A stretch of 64,000 bases of DNA from Chimonanthus salicifolius (lineage: Eukaryota > Streptophyta > Magnoliopsida > Laurales > Calycanthaceae): assembly GCA_013350335.1 (NCBI GenBank), contig CM023540.1, forward strand, positions 17,861,828 to 17,925,827, in the 5' to 3' direction. The translations under genes and the position numbers were made by a program. Shown piece by piece: positions 57,817 through 64,000 of the stretch (positions within the stretch are counted from its first letter, which is position 1; each line of letters starts with the position of its first letter). Under the pieces are notes generated by a model, which saw only the letters and a list, made by a program, of their open reading frames with translations, searched no databases and was not told where the DNA came from.

Positions 57817-60046
57817 TAAGGGTGTAAACGGACCCAGGGCCGGCCCGGACCGTCAAGATCTGATCCGGCCCGGCCCGATAAGATAACCGGCCAGTCTGCA
57901 ACACAGCCCAATAATATAGGGTCCTATTAGCATTAGATCCCGCCCGGCCCGATCGGACTGTCGGACCGTCTGCGGCCCGATAAGAGCCCATTTGTCTGTT
58001 TTCAGGCAATCATACTTTAAGGCCATTTTTTTTTTTAACTTCAGTTTTTTTTATCAAACTGAGCACAATAAATCAGATATTTTATTTTAATCTAAATCAA
58101 AGTTTAAACATCTGAAATTAAGACTTGATTTGATAGTTCTATAAGAAAAATAATTAAAATTTTAAAATAAAAATAACTCGACTTGGTCAACTTGAATTTT
58201 TGTTGAATCAAATAACTAACTAAATCAACTAAATTTTTAAGATTTTAAATAAAATATTAGAAGGCACGTCCAATACCTCCCTAAAATAATTTTAAAGGGG
58301 AAAAAGATAGTTGAACTTTTTCAATTGATAATTTTTTTAAAAAAAATTTCAATAAAGTCTTTTGAGTATTCAAATTCCTAAAAGAAATTTTTAGTTTGTA
58401 TCCTTTCCTGGATTGCTTTTAAACTGATATTCAACTTCCACAAGACACATATACACGAGATAATGACCACTCAAAAAAGAAAAAGAATATGCATAAGATA
58501 ATAATAATGTTACAGTCCACTAAAATTAAGCCCAAATAAAATAGTTTCTGAATTGGAACTGTCCTTCTGTATCCTCCACCATAAATCAAATTTATCTCCC
58601 TTTTCTTCTGCAATTCACATGCAAAACAATTGACAAAGAAGCCATATGAATTGTCATCCAGTCAAATCAGTCCTCAAAAATGAAAAAATATTCCAATGTG
58701 ATTAATTGTGAACAATCTAGTGTTTATGGTCAATTTACTACAATTTGGTGTCTACAAGACCAAAACAGAGAACTGGAGAAAATAAAAATCAAGTCGATGA
58801 TAAATCACATCTAGGCCTGTAAACGGACCCAGGTCCGGCCCGGCTCGGCCCGATTGAACAATCAGATAGTCCGCGGCCCGGCCCGGCAACACCAGTCCGA
58901 TTAGCCTTAGGCCAGGCTCGGCCCAATAAGCCTGACGGACAATCCGCGGCCCGATAAAGGCCCGTTTGCCTTTTTTCAGGTTTTCAAAGTTTTTAAACAA
59001 AATATGGATTTAAGGCACATTAAATACCTCCTTAAAATAATTTTAAAGAAAAAATAAGATATATTTGAACTTTTCAATTGATGGTTTTTTTTTTTAATTC
59101 CAATTAAGTCTTTGAGTATTAAAATTCAAAAAAGAAAACTTTAATTTGCATCATTTCCTTCGAATGAGGTCTTCATGAGAAAGATATATACATGATGATG
59201 ATATTAATAATGTTACAATCCACTAAAATTAAACTCGACTAAAATGATTTTTGAATTGGAGTTCTCTACTGTATCCTCTTTCATCTTTGTAGATTTCTTG
59301 AGATCCTTTGCCAAAATTATAAGTTTCAAACATCTCACTCCCTCCACCATAAACCAAATTTATCCTCCTCTTCACCTGCAATTCACGTGCAAAACAACCG
59401 ACAAAAAAGCCCACATGAATTTATAGTGAAAATTAACAAACAGACCAAACACCAAAAGCCTAAAATCAACAATCGTATCACTTTCTTCACATGAGAGTCA
59501 TATCGTGAAAAGTATAGGACTTTGTCCAAGATTGCTTGATGTTTAAAAACAAAGGAAAATAAATAGAAAACATACAAGTGCATAAGATTTATGTGGGTTG
59601 ATTCCATTTAAATTCAAGGCCCCTCATCTATCTATAATTTGACCTTTTCAACCAACCCATCCAAGAAGATCAATGTCAAAATCCTGCATCCCATAAAATA
59701 AGCAAACAATCATGTGAGGGAGGAGTTCAAACATAGGATAATCATGTTAATAGAATAGAGTTGAATAAAATCAGAATCAAACATCACAAATATTATTGTT
59801 GAGTTGCAAAAGTTGAGGCATCCATGTCATCCACAACACTACATTAGAAAAACAATCGTGTAAGTAAAAAAAAAAAAACCATAAAATCAAAAGACATTGA
59901 TCGATAAAATTTATTTAAGACATAAAAGATTACCACTCATTAATCTACATAGAAGCCAAAATCATATTACTAAGCCCAGCTTCAAGCGAGCCCAAACTTT
60001 TTCCACCTAACATAAAATAAGAAATATAGATGCTTACACACTTCAA

Positions 60047-61981
60047 TCAAATAAATAGAAAGCAAGGCAACAAATTTAAATAAACACTAAAAATACCTTG
60101 CATTTGATTCCGCAACCAATCTTGGCCACACACCAACCCTTCAACAGTTTCTGGATACATAGAGCTGCGATACTGGTCTAGAAATCTACTTCCAACACTA
60201 AAAGCAGATTCTGATGCAACAGTCGACACCGGAATGGCTAGAATATCACGTGCCATCATTGCAAGAATAGGGTACTTGGGAGCATTGTTTTTCCACCATT
60301 GGAGCACATCAAATTCGTCGGACTTCGGAAAGACGGGTTCCTACAAATATAAATCAAAATCTTATTTGCGAACATAACTTGAACTTTCAGCAAGAAACTT
60401 CGAAAATCTTTTCACCCGTTTTGTGCCATGTGATGTCGATGAAGCAATTCCACAAATGGGCGATTGACTTTTGGCACTATGCATTGGCAATTTAGCCTCA
60501 TACTCTTTATGAAGAGCTTTAATATCACATAAAATCTTAGCCATTTGATCCTCAGCAACATCAAGCCCAAAAAATTTTGGATAATAGAACTCCATCAACT
60601 TCATCTTATATTGAGGATCCAAGAATGTGTAATCGCCAAAGGTAAGCTACAAATGTCCCAATACTTCTCAAACTTGCCAAACATCTTATCCACTATAGGG
60701 GCAAGTGTATCGTCTGCAATGATTGATTGTTCATATAAGTGTAACCGAATATCACAAACTTCAGAAAAAAATAAATTTGAAGTGGGATATTTAGAACCAG
60801 AAAAAACATTTGTAGCACTATAAAACGGTTCTAAAAGCTTAAAAATCTTTTCAGCATTCTCCCACTCACTCCAAGATGGCGCTCCCGCTTTCTCTTTATA
60901 GTTGGCATCAAAATGTTCCAAACGTTGGAATGCATCTTTGTACTTCAAAGCCACATCTAACATTTTATATGTGGAATTCCACCTTGTAGGGACATCCATG
61001 ATCAACTTCTTGTTGGAATTTATTCTAGCTTGACTACACATGTCATTGAAGGTTTTCAACCTTGATTGTGACCCGTTGACATATTTGACACTTTCGCGAA
61101 TCTTTTCAACATCTTTATTTATTACCTTCATGCCTTCTTGGACTATTAAATTTAAAACATGTGCACAACAACGCACATGAAATAATCTGCCACCAAGTGC
61201 TAAGCTCCCCCCCAACTTCCCAACAAGCTTTGAAACCAAAGAATCATTTACTCTATGGTTATCGACTGTTATTGCAAATACCTTCCGATCAATATTCCAA
61301 TCTCGGAATTGAATAAGTTTTCTCCATCATGAGGAACAGGTTTTACTTTAAAACGGAGTAATCTCTTTTGCAAATTCCATTCGGCATCTATGTAGTGTGC
61401 CGTTAAACAACTGTAGCCTAGAGTTTGTATTATGTCCACATATCAGTGGTAAGGCTAATATGACTAGTTAGGGAATCTAAATCCCTAAATAACTCACCTT
61501 TCATCTTCTCATACAAACCCATAAAAATGCCCTTGATGGTATTCCTTGAGACAAGCTGGAATTGAGGTTGAAGATTCCTCGAATACTTTATAAACCCTTG
61601 ATGTTCAACGATTGAAAAATGATACCCATGCAACATTATCATACTCGCAAGATCCTCTATACTACGTTGTTGATCAAATTCTAAATGAAAATCGGCACTC
61701 TCTGTTTCATTATGGCTACCCGATTGTGTTGGATCATATTTCTTACAAGAAAGCAAGTGGCGCCGCAAGTGGGAAGTTCCACTACTACTCGAACCTGTAA
61801 ATAATCCCGAACAATGATTACATATTGCAGTCCCAACTCCATTCATCTCCACGTAATGGAAATCATTCTAAACAGTAGACGTCCTTTTTCTGTGTACATC
61901 TTTTTGGGATCTAGAAGAGTTAGATGTCGTATCTATCTCATTCTCCGCAATAAAGTCGTTCCTCTCATTAGGATTAGACAT
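60047..61981 (-). pseudogene. hAT transposase, broken
   Basis: Start ATG at 61981. BED zinc finger follows (CNHCSGLFTG..HLRRHLLSC, about 61822-61740), then the catalytic body with DMWT, CCAHVLNLIVQEG (about 61170) and PTRWNSTYKML, and the C-terminal hAT dimerization domain (WWKNNAPKYP, STVASESAFSVGSRFLD, 60300-60090). Lesions: in-frame TAG at 61868-61870 just before the BED finger, at a position that is usually Trp; frame shifts near 61430, near 61310 and near 60625; and stops between 60362 and 60310. The full domain order is still present, so this was once an autonomous element. The end after 60047 may splice (CAAG|GTATTT), which I cannot settle. Confidence 0.88.
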
Positions 61982-63660
61982 TGTACTGCATAAACAGTTA
62001 TGTTCAAATAAGCAAAGTGTTTAAAATGGAGAGTTCATCATGTTTACAAAGAATTTTTACAAGAAGGCATTCAAGGTGCGCAAATGCTTTGAGGCAATCC
62101 GTAAGGATTTGAAATATGGTAGTGAGAAATGACATGTTGGTTCAAGGCTGAAATAAAACATGGCTCAAGAGAGAGTTGAACAAAAAAGGTCTAAGCCCAT
62201 ATAAATGGAATCAAGCTTTGGTGACGATGATGTCAACTATTTGCAAACTAGGCAAAATAGTTTCTAATTACTGCACCTCACATATTACATCATGTTCTAT
62301 TAAAATAATCAAACAAATGGAATCCAAAACACAATCCCAACTCCTCAAGATCAGTTGTAACAACATTCACTTGTAATCCTCAGATATATGGTAGTAAAAA
62401 CTGACTGGTATGAAATGAAAAGCTTAGCTCAATGCTGTTACACAACAACTGAGGTAAAATCCATTACCAACACAGACAATGAAGCATGCCCTTCTATAAA
62501 TTTTCACTAGAAAAATACAGTTTGCACTTCAATTCAGAGTACAAGCATCAAAACGATGCATTACTAAATCTGAAAGGGACAAGACAGTACTTGGACATCT
62601 ACGGCAATGAGATTCAACTTGCAATTTGCAATTCAAATCCAGCATAGCATACTATGAGGTTGCAGATTTCAAAATCTTAATACAGTGGCACATCAGTGAT
62701 AGAATTTTTATGAACAGAATTACAACAAAGTAGACCAAGTTTATTCATAGAAGATTGCAACATTTATAAAGGGAGAGTTTATAAATTAAGGAAAAGGCCA
62801 CCATCATGACTTCCTTTTATCATCTTTTTTTTTCCCACCCACTTATCTTCTTCCTTTTTTCCATTTGTCAGATTGACCTCTCTTCATTGGGTAGAGATTA
62901 TTTCTTTTGGCCTATTTGATAATCTGTTGGACTCTGCTCCTTTCAACAGAGAAGTGAATTTCTATCTCACTTATTCATTGCATGACATACATGGTTCTTC
63001 CCTGATCAACATCGATGGCATTCTGTTTTATTTTTTTAGATGTTTTTCTGATAATGGCTTTGGTCGAGCTTTTTGCAGGAATCATGCTCAGGTCAATGCT
63101 CCCTCATACTCAAATTCTCTCCACTTATAAAAGAAAAAAAAAAAGGGTTGGTTTTAATTTGTTTCCCATTTCAAAAAAAGGGAGAGTTTTCACTCAATGG
63201 AGATGGGTTTGTCAATGGGTTTTTGAGATAACTTATAAAACATTAAAAAGTAAAATAAATCAACCTGAAACGATAATCGGGCAGCGATTTCCGATAATGG
63301 TGCGTTTGATTCAACCTGAAAAAAGAAAAAGAAAATGAGAGAGGTAAGTAGAGTCTCGGCCAGAGAGTGTGTGTGTGACCGATAGAGAGAGAACCAGAGA
63401 GAGAAAGAGACCTAGATTTGCAGATCGACAAAACAGGGCCGGAATCAACAAGAGGGAATCGGCTGAAGTCTCAATATGAGTGCAGAGGCTACAGGCGATG
63501 GAAGTCTCGATCGGATTTCTAGAGAGGTGCGAGAGAGAGGAGAAGGGAAAGAGGGAGAAAAGAGAGATCCGGTGAGGTGAGAGGGAGATCTTTCCAGAGC
63601 GGCGAGTAAGGGAGAGCGGCGAGCGTGAGAAGGAGAAGAAATTGGAATACGGAAGAATGG
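61982..63660 (-). other. hAT element 5' region, non-coding
   Basis: No supported frame. 63340-63660 is GA-rich on plus (CT-rich in the transposase direction) and ends in TTAGGGTTCACCG on minus, typical of a plant 5' leader, so the transposase transcript probably starts there with an intron before 61981. Confidence 0.4.
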
Positions 63661-63865
63661 GAAGCTACGGTGAACCCTAAAAATTTTAATTAAGTCATCG
63701 CACTCACGGACTGTCCGCAGACAGTCCGCGGCCCACCCGAATCCTAATCGGACTCTTCGGACCTGTCCAAGAGTCTTTATCGGACTCTAGAGTCCGGTTC
63801 ACTGATGGACTTTAAGATTCGGGCCGGACAGTCCGTGGGCCGGGCAGGGTCCAATTACAGGCCTA
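63661..63865. repeat. hAT right subterminal GC-rich repeats
   Basis: Repeated GGACTGTCCG, AGTCCGCGGCCC, GGACTCTAGAGTCC and GGGCCGG in both orientations, the inverted counterpart of 58812-58990. Probably transposase-binding subterminal sites. Confidence 0.7.
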
Positions 63866-64000
63866 ATCACATCAAATGAGTGTAAAAGCATAAAGAAAGA
63901 TTAAATTATGACCAATGACATGAAAATTATGTCATTGGTTTCTAAATCAAAATGTATACATAGATAATGACTAATGGCCTGCTGATAAGATCAAAATGTT

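Larger units (their letters stand above)
58812..63865 (-). mobile_element. 5054-bp hAT DNA transposon
   Basis: Inverted ends TAGGCCTGTAAACGGACCC (left) and TAGGCCTGTAATTGGACCC (right, minus strand), each followed by GC-rich subterminal GGCCCGGC/CCGCGGCCC repeats. A perfect 8-bp target duplication ATCACATC lies at 58804-58811 and 63866-63873, the hAT hallmark. It contains a full-length but mutated transposase on the minus strand (60047-61981). 58990-60046 and 61982-63660 are non-coding, probably UTRs and introns. Confidence 0.93.
57817..64000. mobile_element. Outer hAT element, left part only (continues past window)
   Basis: Left terminus AAGGGTGTAAACGGACCC followed by GGCCCGG-rich DNA. 57817-58640 is a diverged copy of 58812-59410 in the inner element: the shared order is GC-rich end, then AATACCTCC.TAAAATAATT, then ACCATAAA..CAAATTTATC. 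The host side is fixed by copy A (break after GGGCCCAGG at about 19067). The inner hAT sits at 58812-63865. 63874-64000 is presumably outer-element DNA again, and the right end is outside the window. Confidence 0.65.

Overview
The window is nuclear DNA from a flowering plant. It is AT-rich, carries two large intronless CC-NBS-LRR (CNL) disease-resistance genes, and is packed with plant-type transposons (MULE, hAT, TRIM, Ty3/gypsy, MITEs). I cannot name the species from sequence alone. No rRNA, tRNA or CRISPR feature is supported.

Layout. 1-1105 repeats at 43768-45099. It is followed by a 565-bp TRIM retroelement (1802-2366) and a 7.5-kb MULE (2927-10452) with a perfect 9-bp target duplication, kilobase-scale terminal inverted repeats (TIRs) built from the palindrome ATTCATTCGAATGAAT, and two convergent genes, both dead. 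After a MULE relic (11176-11905) comes the first CNL gene (15034-18147). Next are a 1.65-kb foldback element (19985-21635) and a scrambled third copy of the NLR-flanking DNA without an NLR gene (about 21644-25130). A quiet AT-rich stretch with small MITEs runs to 30468. A second MULE of the same family, in the opposite orientation, spans 30469-41679. Its left TIR is broken by a Ty3/gypsy element (long terminal repeat, LTR, plus gag and the start of protease), which joins directly into the middle of the MULE transposase. This copy keeps an intact 679-codon second gene. 43768-55750 repeats the left part of the window with a small non-autonomous MULE (45908-47411), nested MITEs and the second CNL gene (52122-55256). 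The right end (57817-64000) holds a 5.05-kb hAT element (58812-63865) with perfect 8-bp target duplication, inserted inside the left part of a related hAT whose other end lies outside the window.

How the parts relate. The CNL genes are tandem-cluster paralogues whose 5' and 3' flanks were copied with them, so one copy often shows the empty site for a transposon in another; I used this to fix element borders. The MULEs carry a mudrA-like transposase plus a convergent gene for a protein resembling the 'putative plant transposon protein' family. The same arrangement in two copies suggests that this gene belongs to the transposon rather than being a random passenger. Several short elements share one foldback module although their ends belong to different families.
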